Shown here in pieces: positions 45,053-53,955 of a DNA stretch of 64,000 bases. Position 1 is the stretch's first letter. Each line of letters opens with the position of its first letter. Source of the stretch: Oricola indica (GTDB lineage: Bacteria; Pseudomonadota; Alphaproteobacteria; Rhizobiales; Rhizobiaceae); NCBI RefSeq assembly GCF_019966595.1, contig NZ_JAINFJ010000001.1, positions 620,001-684,000 on the forward strand, in the 5' to 3' direction. The notes beneath the pieces are model-generated. The model saw only the letters and a list, made by a program, of their open reading frames with translations. It was not told where the DNA came from and did no database searches. The position numbers and the translations under genes are program-made.

Positions 45053-45067
45053 CGCGAAGGGCGCTTC

Positions 45068-45292
45068 ATGCCCGTCCGCAAACACTCCGTCAGCATTTCA
45101 GGACACCGCACGAGCTTCTCGATCGAGGAGGAGTTCCTGGCACTTCTCAAGCGCGCCGCCGAACAGGACGGACGTTCGCTTGCCGCGCTCATCGCCGAAA
45201 TCGACGAGGAAAGGCCGCGCGATTCGAACCTGTCGTCGGCCCTGCGCGTCCATGCGCTCGACCTGGCGCTTCAGGGACGGTTTACGAGTTGA
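45068..45292 (+). CDS. ribbon-helix-helix domain protein
   Basis: A 74-residue protein starting MPVRKHSVSISGHRTSFSIE. RKHSVSISGHRTSFSIEEEFLALLKRAAEQ (taken as pieces) shows the RHH_4-type strand and helix pair of small DNA-binding proteins common in alphaproteobacteria. The target is unknown. It begins 15 nt after the sspB stop and is presumably in the same transcript. Its 3' end overlaps the convergent choline-kinase-like gene by 11 nt. Confidence 0.8.
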   Translation: MPVRKHSVSISGHRTSFSIEEEFLALLKRAAEQDGRSLAALIAEIDEERPRDSNLSSALRVHALDLALQGRFTS

Positions 45293-46184
45293 TGGCGGCG
45301 AGGTGTCTGGCGAATTCCGGCGTCGCCATCAGCGCCTTGCACCGCGCGAAGCGACCGTCGGCATAGGCGCGGAAATCCTCGGCCGGATTGTTGTTGGCAA
45401 GCTGGATCAGCCCCCAAAGCGTCCACAGCAGGTCGCACATCGCCTTGTAGATCACCATGCGGCCATGTTCGCGCGGCGGCACTTCGCCCTCGAAATAGGC
45501 GACGAGCATTTCCTCGTCCTGCACATCGCTAAAGCCGCCCTCCACCGACAGGTCGCCGAGATCCCACATCGGATCGTTCATGCCGGAATACTCCCAGTCG
45601 ACGATCCACATGCGGTCGTTGGTGTCGAGAAAGTTCTCGCACAGCGGGTCGCAATGGCATGGCGCGAGCGGAGCCGGATTGACGGCCAGCGCCTCGCGCA
45701 CCGCTTCGGCCTCGCGGACGACATCGTGATAGCCGTCCGGCAGCGCCACGTCCTTGGTCGAGAGAATGCCGAGATACTCGTCGATCATCGAGAACAGTTC
45801 GAATCGAAAGGGAAACACCGCCGTCGAGAGATGCAGCGCGCGAAACACCTCGCCAGCGCGCGCCGGCGCGCCGTCCCGGGTTTGGAACCATTCCGGCGTC
45901 ATGGTCACCGCGCCCTCGACGAAACGGGTCACCATGACCCCGGTCTTTTCGTCGAAATAATGCATCCGGGGGCTGACGCCGGCCAGCGCCGCGGCGCGCG
46001 CGGCGGCGGCCTCGTTGCCCCGGTCGATATATTCTTCGGTGCCCTTGCCGGGAATGCGCAGGCAGTAATCGCCGACGCGATAGACGAGATTGGTCAAACC
46101 GCCGAGACGCTGTGGTTCACCGGCGTCCGCGAGCAGCGGAATACCAGCGATGATTGTGCGCGCCTCGTCGATTTCTGCCGTCAT
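45282..46184 (-). CDS. choline/ethanolamine-kinase-like phosphotransferase A
   Basis: A 300-residue kinase-fold protein starting MTAEIDEARTIIAGIPLLAD. LGGLTNLVYRVGDYCLRIPG and GTEEYIDRGNE are close to bacterial choline kinase (LicA) motifs. The catalytic loop PCHCDPLCENFLDT and metal motif WIVDWEYSG (HxDxxxxN and DxE) are intact, so ATP-dependent phosphorylation of an amino-alcohol hydroxyl is likely. It is the last gene of the quaternary-amine operon and overlaps the upstream dehydrogenase by 4 nt. Choline is the best guess from similarity but is unproven. It is convergent with the RHH gene. Confidence 0.85.
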   Translation of the reverse strand: MTAEIDEARTIIAGIPLLADAGEPQRLGGLTNLVYRVGDYCLRIPGKGTEEYIDRGNEAAAARAAALAGVSPRMHYFDEKTGVMVTRFVEGAVTMTPEWFQTRDGAPARAGEVFRALHLSTAVFPFRFELFSMIDEYLGILSTKDVALPDGYHDVVREAEAVREALAVNPAPLAPCHCDPLCENFLDTNDRMWIVDWEYSGMNDPMWDLGDLSVEGGFSDVQDEEMLVAYFEGEVPPREHGRMVIYKAMCDLLWTLWGLIQLANNNPAEDFRAYADGRFARCKALMATPEFARHLAAINS

Positions 46185-48601
46185 GCCTTCAAACGCTCCA
46201 TTCTCGCATCATAGAGGCAGCGTGGACCGCGCACCGCCTCATATGCCTTGCCGAACGCCTCGATCTGAAACGCCCCCTCGCCGGCCAGTTCCACGGGCAG
46301 ATAGCCGAAGCCGATCGTCTTGCCCAGGTGATGACCGTAGCCCGCGCTCGAAAGCGAACCGACTGCCTTCCCCTCAAGTAGCACGGTTTCGCCGCCGAGA
46401 AACGGTGCGAAACCCTGTAGTGCGAATGTTACGAGGCGTCGCGTTACACCGGCTTGCTTCGCCTTGGCAAGCGCTTCCCTGCCGATGAAGTCGCCTTTGT
46501 CCAGCGCGACGGCAAATCCGAGCCCCGCCTCGAAGGGCGTGGTCTCTGGCGTGATGTCGGCCGACCAGTACAGATACCCCTTCTCGAGCCGGCAGCTTTC
46601 GATGGCGCGGTAACCGGCATCGGCGATGCCGTGCGGCTCGCCGGCGGCCTTCAGCGTCTCATAGACATGCGCCGCATAGTCCTGCGGCACGTAGAGCTCC
46701 CAGCCCAGTTCGCCGACATAGCCGACCCGTACCGCAAGCGCGCGCGCCAGCCCGATCTCGATCTCGCGCGCGGCGAGGAACGGAAAAGCCTCGTTCGACA
46801 GATCGTCCTCGCAGACCGACTGCAGCACGTCCCGCGCTTTCGGCCCGCAAATGTTGATCACCGAATAGGCGTTCGTTACGTCGCGCATCGCGACGCCGTC
46901 GGGCAAATGGCGGCGCATCCAGGCGCTGTCGCGCACGCCGAAGCCCGCGCCCGTCACCATCAGGAACCGGCCCGGACCGGCGTGAACGAAGGTCAGATCC
47001 GCCTCGACACCGCCTGTCTCGTTGCAGAGCTGCGTGTAGAAGGCCTTGCCCGGTTCACCCGCAAGATCGCCGGCGGCGATGGCGTTCAACGCCGCCTGCG
47101 CGCCCGCTCCGGTGATCTCGAATTTCGAGAAGGACGACTGGTCGATCAGCGCCACCCGCTCGCGGATCGCTTTGGCTTCCTCACCGACGGCATCGAACCA
47201 GCCCGGCTTGCCTTCGAAACTCGGCGTCTCGGTTGATGTCGTGCCCGGCAGCGCGAACCAGTTCGGCCGCTCCCAGCCGAATTTCGAGCCGAACTGCGCG
47301 CCCGAAGCCGCAAGGTTGGCATGCAGCGCTGACCGCCGCAGCCCCCGGCCGGCGTGGCTTTCCTCGCCCGGCCAGTGGATCTTGTAATAGGAGCCGTAGG
47401 CCTCGACGGCGCGTTCCTCGAGATATTTCGCCTGGGCGTGAGGCGCGCCGAAGCGGCGAACATCGAAGGCCCAGAGGTCGAGGCCTGGATCGCCATGCAT
47501 GATCCAGTTGCACATGGCCTCGCCCGCCCCGCCGGATGCGGCGATACCGGCGGTGAACCCGCAGGCGACGTAGAAGTTATCGAGTTCCGGCGCCAGCCCC
47601 ATGATCGGCTCGCCGTCGGCGGAAACGGGAATGGGCCCGTTGATGATCGTGCGGATACCGATCTCGTTGAGCACTGGAAGCCGTTCGGCCGCCGGCAGCG
47701 CGAACAGTTCCAGCCGGTCCATATTGGCGGGAAACAGTTGGCGGCCGAAATCGAACGGCGCGCGCTGGCCCCAGCAGCCGGGCGTTCCGTCCTCCCAGCC
47801 GCCGATCGCAAACGCGCCGCCCACATCCGGTTTCAGGTAAAAATTCTTGTCCGGGTCGCGCAGCGTCGGCAGGTCGTCGCCATAGTCGAGACCCTTCTCG
47901 GTGACGAAATACTGGTGTTCCACCACGCCCGCCGCAAGCGCGACGCCAGCCATCTCGCCAATCCGCTTGGCCCACAGTCCGGCGCAATTCACCAGCACGT
48001 CGCAGCCGATCGTGCCATGATCGGTGACCACGCCCACCGCGCGCCGGTTCTCGATCACGATGTCCTCGACCTGCACGCCTTCCTCGATGCGCGCGCCGTT
48101 TTGCCGGGCGGCATATGCCATCGCCTGCGTCAGCGCATAGGGATCGATATAGCCGTCCGACGGAATGAAGGCCGCGCCCACAACGCCGTCCGGGTCGACA
48201 TAGGGGAACTTGTCGCGCGCTTCCGACGCGCTCAGGCTGTGGCACTCGAAGCCGAAGCTCTTGGCGAGCTGCATCGAGCGCCGGATTTCGCTCCAGCGCG
48301 GCTGGCTCGACGCCAATCGCAACGATCCGACCTTCTTCCAGTCGGTCGCCTGGCCGGTCTCCGCTTCGAGCCGGTCGAACACGGCCACGGAATTCTGCAT
48401 CAGCTGCGTCAGCGATTTCTTGCCGCGCAACTGCCCGACAAGTCCTGCTGCATGCCATGTGCAGCCATGGGTGATCTGCGCCTTTTCGAGGACGAGCACG
48501 TCCTTTTCCCCGGCGCGGGCGAGATGATAGGCAAGCGAGCAGCCGATAGCGCCACCGCCAATGATGACGATGCGCGCATGGCGATCCGGATTGAACGACA
48601 T
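46181..48601 (-). CDS. FAD-dependent dimethylglycine/sarcosine dehydrogenase-type enzyme with GcvT domain (1)
   Basis: An 806-residue two-domain enzyme that oxidatively demethylates an N-methylated amine and passes the one-carbon unit to tetrahydrofolate. The N-terminal FAD domain has IVIIGGGAIGCSLAYHLARAG and CTWHAAGLVGQLR, where the His matches the residue that covalently holds FAD in mammalian homologues. The C-terminal half is an aminomethyltransferase (GcvT) fold from about residue 430, with RVALIDQSSFSKFEITG and ESCRLEKGYLYWSADITPETTPFEAGLG. It is 4 nt downstream of its paralogue, and ATGA-overlaps the kinase gene. The exact substrate (dimethylglycine, sarcosine or other) is not determined. 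Confidence 0.88.
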   Translation of the reverse strand: MSFNPDRHARIVIIGGGAIGCSLAYHLARAGEKDVLVLEKAQITHGCTWHAAGLVGQLRGKKSLTQLMQNSVAVFDRLEAETGQATDWKKVGSLRLASSQPRWSEIRRSMQLAKSFGFECHSLSASEARDKFPYVDPDGVVGAAFIPSDGYIDPYALTQAMAYAARQNGARIEEGVQVEDIVIENRRAVGVVTDHGTIGCDVLVNCAGLWAKRIGEMAGVALAAGVVEHQYFVTEKGLDYGDDLPTLRDPDKNFYLKPDVGGAFAIGGWEDGTPGCWGQRAPFDFGRQLFPANMDRLELFALPAAERLPVLNEIGIRTIINGPIPVSADGEPIMGLAPELDNFYVACGFTAGIAASGGAGEAMCNWIMHGDPGLDLWAFDVRRFGAPHAQAKYLEERAVEAYGSYYKIHWPGEESHAGRGLRRSALHANLAASGAQFGSKFGWERPNWFALPGTTSTETPSFEGKPGWFDAVGEEAKAIRERVALIDQSSFSKFEITGAGAQAALNAIAAGDLAGEPGKAFYTQLCNETGGVEADLTFVHAGPGRFLMVTGAGFGVRDSAWMRRHLPDGVAMRDVTNAYSVINICGPKARDVLQSVCEDDLSNEAFPFLAAREIEIGLARALAVRVGYVGELGWELYVPQDYAAHVYETLKAAGEPHGIADAGYRAIESCRLEKGYLYWSADITPETTPFEAGLGFAVALDKGDFIGREALAKAKQAGVTRRLVTFALQGFAPFLGGETVLLEGKAVGSLSSAGYGHHLGKTIGFGYLPVELAGEGAFQIEAFGKAYEAVRGPRCLYDARMERLKA

Positions 48602-48605
48602 GATG

Positions 48606-51047
48606 TCAGGCTTTCACACGGGAGTTTGAAGGATCGAAGAACGGGTCCATGCCGATGGTCGCAGGGAAGCGTTCATTGGCCACCACGAGTTCGTAGGAGC
48701 CCGATTCGAGGAAATCGTCGCTGACGCCGTCGGCATTGCGCACATAGCCGTAGCCGACGCTCTTGCCGATCGTGTAGCCGTAGCCGCCCGAAGTCAGGTA
48801 GCCGACCGTCTCGCCGTCGCGCAGGATCGTCTCGCGTCCGACCAGCACGACATCCGGATCGTCCAGCGTGAACCCGGCGAGCCGCTTCGTCAGCGCCTGA
48901 CCGGCCTTCGCCTCCAGCGCCTTGCGGCCCATGAAATCGGTGTTCTTGCGCAGCTTCACCGCCCAGCCGAGCCCCGCCTCGAAGGGCGTGTCATTCGGCG
49001 TGATGTCCGATGACCACGCGCGGTAGCCCTTCTCCAGCCGCAGGCTTTCCAGCGCCCGGTAGCCGATGGGCCGGATATTGTCCGCTTCGCCGGCCGCCAT
49101 CAGCGCGTCGAAAATCTCGCCGGTCGCGCCAATCGGCACATGCAGTTCCCAGCCGAGTTCGCCGACATAGGTCACGCGAAGCGCCCGCACCGTGTAGCCG
49201 GCGATGTCGATCTCGCGCACATGCGCGAAGGGAAACGCCGCATGGGACACGTCGGCGTCGGTCACCTTGGCCAGCACGTCGCGCGCCTTCGGACCCATCA
49301 GCGACAGCGTGCCCCATTCCTCCGTGATATCCGTGAGCGTCGCGTCGCAATCGGCCGGGATATGGTCGGCGATCCAGGCGGCGTCATGGGTGCGGAAGCC
49401 CGTGCCAGTGACGATGTAGAACCTGTCTTCGGCCAGTCGCGCCACGGTCAGGTCGGCCTCGATGCCGCCCCGGCTGTTCAGCAGCTGCGTGTAGGTCAGC
49501 CGGCCGACCGGCTTCGACACGTCGTTGGCGCAGATCCAGTCGAGCGCCTTCTGTGCGTCCGGGCCGGTGAGTTCGTATTTGGCGAAGGACGACTGGTCGA
49601 AGATGCCGACATGCTCGCGCACATGCGCGTGTTCGTCGCCAACCGGGCCGAACCAGTTCTGCCGGCCCATCGAATAGACGTCTTCCGCCTCCATGCCCTC
49701 CGGCGCGAACCAGTTCGGCCGTTCCCAGCCGAGCTTGGAACCGAACACCGCGCGATACCCCTTGAGGCGGTCGTAGAGCGGCGAAACGATGCGCGGTCGC
49801 CCGCTCTCGTATTCGGCATGCGGAAAACCGATTTCGTAATGCTTGCCATAGGCTTCGAGCGTCCGGTCGCAGACCCACTGCCGGTCGCGGTGCATCTCCG
49901 AAAACCGCCTGATGTCCACGACCCAGAGATCGAGCGGCGCCTCGTCGGTCATCGTCCATTCGGCGAGCACCCAGCCCGCGCCGCCGCCCGCCGCGATGCC
50001 GAAGGCGTTGAAGCCCGCGCCGACATACATGTTGGCGCATTCCGGCGCGGTGCCGAGGATGAAATTGCCGTCCGGCGTGAAGCTCTCCGGGCCGTTGATC
50101 ATCTGCTTGACGCCGCTTTCCGCCAGCGCCGGAATCCGGGCCATCGCCTGTTCCATATGCTGTTCGAAATGGTCGAAATCGTCGTCGAACAGCCGGAATT
50201 CCCAATCGTTCGGCACGTCGCCGGTCGTCCAGGGTTGCGGGTTCGGTTCGTAGCCGCCCATCACCAGCCCGCCGACTTCCTCCTTGAAATAGGTGCGCCG
50301 GTCGGGATCGCGGATCGTCGGCGCATCGGTGGCAAGCCCCGGGATCGGCTCGGTGATGATGTATTGGTGCTTCACCGGCTGCAGCGGAACATTGATGCCG
50401 GCCATCTCGCCGACCTGCCGCGCCCACTGGCCGGCGCAATTGACCACCTTCTCGCAGGCGATCTCGCCCTTGTCCGTCTTCACGGAGACGATCCGGTCGC
50501 CCTCCATCCCGAAACCCGTCACGCGGACATTCTCGTGGATCTTCGCGCCATGCATGCGCGCGCCCTTGGCGAGCGACTGGGTGATGTCGGACGGGCTCGC
50601 CTGCCCGTCGGTCGGCAGCCAGCTGGCACCGACGAGATCGGACGTGTCCATCAGCGGCCACATCGCCTTGACCTCGTCGGGCGAAAGCAAATGCATCTCC
50701 ATGTCGAAGGAGCGCGCCGTCGTCGCCAGCCGCCGGTATTCCGTCCAGCGGTCCTCATTAGTGGCGAGCCGCAGGCAGCCGCTCATCTTCCAGCCCGTGG
50801 CGAGACCCGTCTCCGCATCGAGGCGCTTGTAGAGGTCGACCGAATATTTCAGCACCCGCGTGATCGAGGCGGACGAGCGCAACTGGCCGACGAGACCTGC
50901 CGCATGCCACGTCGAGCCGGAGGTCAGCGCCCCCTGCTCCAGAAGCACGACTTCGGCCTTGTGGTCTTTCGCCAGGTGATAGGCGGTGGAGCAGCCGATG
51001 ATGCCGCCGCCAATGACGACGATCTGCGCGTGCTGGGGTAGCGTCAT
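48606..51047 (-). CDS. FAD-dependent dimethylglycine/sarcosine dehydrogenase-type enzyme with GcvT domain (2)
   Basis: An 813-residue paralogue of the next gene, with the same order: FAD domain (IVVIGGGIIGCSTAYHLAKDH, then STWHAAGLVGQLR) and GcvT domain (GIFDQSSFAKYELTG, and SLRLEKGYRAWSSDITPNDTPFEAGLGW). MTLPQHAQIVV at ATG 51047 is chosen because it opens the FAD domain. The 107 codons that read open upstream lie in the preceding gene in another frame. It overlaps phosphotransferase B by 4 nt. Two such enzymes in series could remove two methyl groups successively, for example dimethylglycine to sarcosine to glycine. Confidence 0.88.
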   Translation of the reverse strand: MTLPQHAQIVVIGGGIIGCSTAYHLAKDHKAEVVLLEQGALTSGSTWHAAGLVGQLRSSASITRVLKYSVDLYKRLDAETGLATGWKMSGCLRLATNEDRWTEYRRLATTARSFDMEMHLLSPDEVKAMWPLMDTSDLVGASWLPTDGQASPSDITQSLAKGARMHGAKIHENVRVTGFGMEGDRIVSVKTDKGEIACEKVVNCAGQWARQVGEMAGINVPLQPVKHQYIITEPIPGLATDAPTIRDPDRRTYFKEEVGGLVMGGYEPNPQPWTTGDVPNDWEFRLFDDDFDHFEQHMEQAMARIPALAESGVKQMINGPESFTPDGNFILGTAPECANMYVGAGFNAFGIAAGGGAGWVLAEWTMTDEAPLDLWVVDIRRFSEMHRDRQWVCDRTLEAYGKHYEIGFPHAEYESGRPRIVSPLYDRLKGYRAVFGSKLGWERPNWFAPEGMEAEDVYSMGRQNWFGPVGDEHAHVREHVGIFDQSSFAKYELTGPDAQKALDWICANDVSKPVGRLTYTQLLNSRGGIEADLTVARLAEDRFYIVTGTGFRTHDAAWIADHIPADCDATLTDITEEWGTLSLMGPKARDVLAKVTDADVSHAAFPFAHVREIDIAGYTVRALRVTYVGELGWELHVPIGATGEIFDALMAAGEADNIRPIGYRALESLRLEKGYRAWSSDITPNDTPFEAGLGWAVKLRKNTDFMGRKALEAKAGQALTKRLAGFTLDDPDVVLVGRETILRDGETVGYLTSGGYGYTIGKSVGYGYVRNADGVSDDFLESGSYELVVANERFPATIGMDPFFDPSNSRVKA

Positions 51048-51931
51048 GATCCGGTCTTTCCGTGTTTGGAGCGATAGCGGTCGAGCGCGGCGGAGAGCCG
51101 GTCGAGGTTTTCGCGCGCATAGTCGGCATAGTTTGCGCCGGGCGCGCTGAGATGAAGATGGGACACCATGGCCCACATCGCCTCGCGCAGAAGCGAGGCG
51201 CATTGCATGGCGTCGAAGGAGCGCATCAGCGCACTGTCCGGCGCGTGGCCGAAATAGGTCGTGAGCAATGCGGCAGCGGCGTCCTCGTCCATGCCGGAAT
51301 TGGACGCAGCGCCGGCAAGATCGAACATCGCCGTCGAGAAGCCGGCATATTCGAAATCGATCAGCCACAGCCTCTCGCCGTCATCGAGAAAATTCCCCGG
51401 CAGCAGGTCGTTATGTCCGAAGACGATCGGCAGCGGCGCCTGTGCGGCTTCCAGTTCGGCGGCCAGCTCCAGATATCCCGGAAGCTCCGGCGTGAACGCA
51501 CTGCCGCCCGCCTCGATCGTGCGGGCATAGTCGCGGATCACGTGGAACGCCCAGAACATGAAGCCCGGCCCGGTGATTTCGGCCGGCATCTTGGTGTGGA
51601 AATCATGCAGCAGCCGCGCGATCCGCTCGGGCTGGGCGCGCATGTCGGCTTCCGTCCATGTCCGCGCGTCGAGGAATTGCGAAACCATCACGCCCGGCGC
51701 GGCATATTCCACCTTCGGCGCGAAACCGGCCGCATGCGCCGCCCGCGCACAGGCGATCTCGCGCTCGCGGATGACATGGTGGAAGATGTAATCCTTGCCG
51801 AACCGCACGACATGCCGGCCCGCGCCGTCCGTCACCAGCCAGCTCTCGTTCGACAATCCGCCCGTCAGCGGTTCCATCTCGACGCTGCCGGTCCAGCACG
51901 GCAGCGCGGCCACGCGGTCTGACACGCTCAT
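51044..51931 (-). CDS. choline/ethanolamine-kinase-like phosphotransferase B
   Basis: A 295-residue kinase-fold protein starting MSVSDRVAALPCWTGSVEME. The N-lobe has LTGGLSNESWLVTDGAGRHVVRFG. The catalytic loop FGHNDLLPGNFLDDGERLWLIDFEYAG (as HNDLLPGN and DFE) is intact. It belongs to the same APH/choline-kinase superfamily as phosphotransferase A but is clearly diverged from it. It overlaps the upstream permease and the downstream dehydrogenase by 4 nt each (ATGA). The phosphoryl acceptor is unknown and may be the imported amino alcohol. Confidence 0.85.
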   Translation of the reverse strand: MSVSDRVAALPCWTGSVEMEPLTGGLSNESWLVTDGAGRHVVRFGKDYIFHHVIREREIACARAAHAAGFAPKVEYAAPGVMVSQFLDARTWTEADMRAQPERIARLLHDFHTKMPAEITGPGFMFWAFHVIRDYARTIEAGGSAFTPELPGYLELAAELEAAQAPLPIVFGHNDLLPGNFLDDGERLWLIDFEYAGFSTAMFDLAGAASNSGMDEDAAAALLTTYFGHAPDSALMRSFDAMQCASLLREAMWAMVSHLHLSAPGANYADYARENLDRLSAALDRYRSKHGKTGS

Positions 51932-53952
51932 GAAGGCTCCTCCGCAATCCCGAGCCGCGCCCGCGCCCGCGCCGCGCCCGCCGAGATCAGCCGGTCCGCG
52001 ATGATCGCGATAAAGGCAACCGCCAGGCCGGCGACGAGACCGCGTCCCGGATCGGCCTTGGTCAGCGCGATATAGACCTCCTGTCCGAGATCGCGCGTGC
52101 CGACCAGCGCGGTGATCACAAGCATCGAGAGCGCGAACATGATCGTCTGGTTCACGCCCAGCATGATCTCCGGCAGCGCGAGCTTCAGCTTGATGCGCGT
52201 GAGCAATTGCCACTCGGTGCAGCCCATCGCCTTGCCGGCCTCGACGAGGCGCGGATCGACCCGATTGATGCCGAGCACCGTGTAGCGGATCGCCGGCGCG
52301 ACCGCATAGGCGACGACCGCGATCATCGCCGTGAAGTCGCCGACGCGAAACAGCATCACCGCCGGCATCAGGTAGACGAAGGACGGCAGCGTCTGCAGCG
52401 TGTCGATCGCAAGCTTCACCCAGCGCCACAACCGGTCGCGCTCGGCGGAGAGAATTCCCACCGGAATGCCGATCAGCCCGGCGAACATCACGGAAATCCC
52501 GCACAGATAGACCGTGATCATCGCCTTTTCCCACTGGCCGGTCGCGGCGATCAGCGCGGCGAGCGCAGCGACGAGCAGCGCCAGCTTCGGCCCGCGCAAC
52601 AGGAAACCGGCAAACGCCAGCAGCGCCACGACGCCGGCCCAGGGCAGGCTTAAGAGGAACCGTTTGAACGGCACCAGCAACTGGATCAGCAGCGTGTTCT
52701 TGATCGCTTCCAGCGTGTCGAAGAAATTGACGTTGATCCATTCCACGACGCGCGACCAGAAGGTCCCGGTCGAAACCTGCAGCGCTTCCGGATAGGCCTG
52801 GATGGCGGGAACAAAAAGGCCGGCGACGCCCGTAAGGACCACGAAACCGAGCGCCGCCAGCAAATAGGGATGACGCGCCATGAAACCGCGCGCCTGCGTT
52901 TCATCGGTCGCCGCATTGCGGTTGGCAAAGGCCTGGCTCAGCCGGTCGAGCGCGATCGCCAGCGCCACGATGGCCAGCCCCGCCTCCAGTCCCGCGCCGA
53001 AATCCAGCCGCCGCAACGCCGCCAGCACGTCATAACCGAGCCCGCCCGCGCCGATCATCGAGGCGATGATCACCATGTTCAGCGACAGCATGATCACCTG
53101 GTTGACGCCAACCATCAGGCTTTCCTTGGCAGTCGGCACCAGCACCCGCCATGTCATCTGGCGGCGCGTGCATCCGATCATGTTGCCGAGATCGCGCACT
53201 TCGGAAGGCACCTGGCGCAGCGCCAGCATGGTCACGCGCGTCATCGGCGGCATGGCGTAGATCAGGGTCGCGACCACCGCCGCCGTCGCGCCGAAGCCGA
53301 ACAGGAACAGGATCGGCACGAGATAGGCGAAGACCGGGATCGTCTGCATCAGGTCGAGGATCGGCAGCAGCGCCCGCTCCAGCCAGCGCCAGCGATAGGC
53401 GGCGATGCCGAGCAGCAATCCGCCGACGACGCCGAGCGGCACCGCGACGAGGATCGAGGCAAGCGTCACCATGGCGCTCGTCCACTGTCCGAACACGGCG
53501 ATGAACAGGAAGCACAGCGCGACGATCAGCGCGAGCCGGCGTCCGCCCGCATAAAGCCCCATCAGCGTCACGATCGCCGTCACCGCGATCCACGAAATCG
53601 GCGGCAGCAGTTGCACGGCGCTGGAGCCAGGTCCGCTCATCAGGCCCGAGGCGAGAAGGCTCAGCGCCACCTTGTAGGGGAAGTCGATGACCGCCGCGAT
53701 GAAGCGCGTCAGGTCGGTGAAGGTGAACAGGCCGAATGTCGCGTCATTGAGCAGCCACTTGGTGAAATCGCTGATCCAGCGCGCCGCCGGGATAATCTGC
53801 TTCTTGGGATACTCGAACGCCCAGGGCGCGATATCCTCGCCGAACTTCCAGAAGAGGATGAAGGCGGCGAGCGCCAGCACGAAGACAACGAGGCCTCGCC
53901 ACGCCGTGGTCGTCGTCACGCTGCCCGACCGGGTTGCCGCCACATCCGCCAT
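51928..53952 (-). CDS. double-length ABC permease of the glycine betaine/choline type (two fused ProW domains)
   Basis: A 674-residue inner-membrane protein that contains two complete binding-protein-dependent permease domains (about 135-345 and 470-660). The EAA-like loops are in LGNMIGCTRRQMTWRVLVPTA and AGKAMGCTEWQLLTRIKLKLALPEIMLG, each after a similar set of helices. One gene thus supplies both membrane halves, where ProW-type systems usually use two copies of a single-length subunit. The N-terminus has an extra helix near residue 20-40. It is followed by phosphotransferase B with a 4-nt overlap and preceded by the ATPase gene by 3 nt. Confidence 0.9.
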   Translation of the reverse strand: MADVAATRSGSVTTTTAWRGLVVFVLALAAFILFWKFGEDIAPWAFEYPKKQIIPAARWISDFTKWLLNDATFGLFTFTDLTRFIAAVIDFPYKVALSLLASGLMSGPGSSAVQLLPPISWIAVTAIVTLMGLYAGGRRLALIVALCFLFIAVFGQWTSAMVTLASILVAVPLGVVGGLLLGIAAYRWRWLERALLPILDLMQTIPVFAYLVPILFLFGFGATAAVVATLIYAMPPMTRVTMLALRQVPSEVRDLGNMIGCTRRQMTWRVLVPTAKESLMVGVNQVIMLSLNMVIIASMIGAGGLGYDVLAALRRLDFGAGLEAGLAIVALAIALDRLSQAFANRNAATDETQARGFMARHPYLLAALGFVVLTGVAGLFVPAIQAYPEALQVSTGTFWSRVVEWINVNFFDTLEAIKNTLLIQLLVPFKRFLLSLPWAGVVALLAFAGFLLRGPKLALLVAALAALIAATGQWEKAMITVYLCGISVMFAGLIGIPVGILSAERDRLWRWVKLAIDTLQTLPSFVYLMPAVMLFRVGDFTAMIAVVAYAVAPAIRYTVLGINRVDPRLVEAGKAMGCTEWQLLTRIKLKLALPEIMLGVNQTIMFALSMLVITALVGTRDLGQEVYIALTKADPGRGLVAGLAVAFIAIIADRLISAGAARARARLGIAEEPS

Positions 53953-53955
53953 CGG

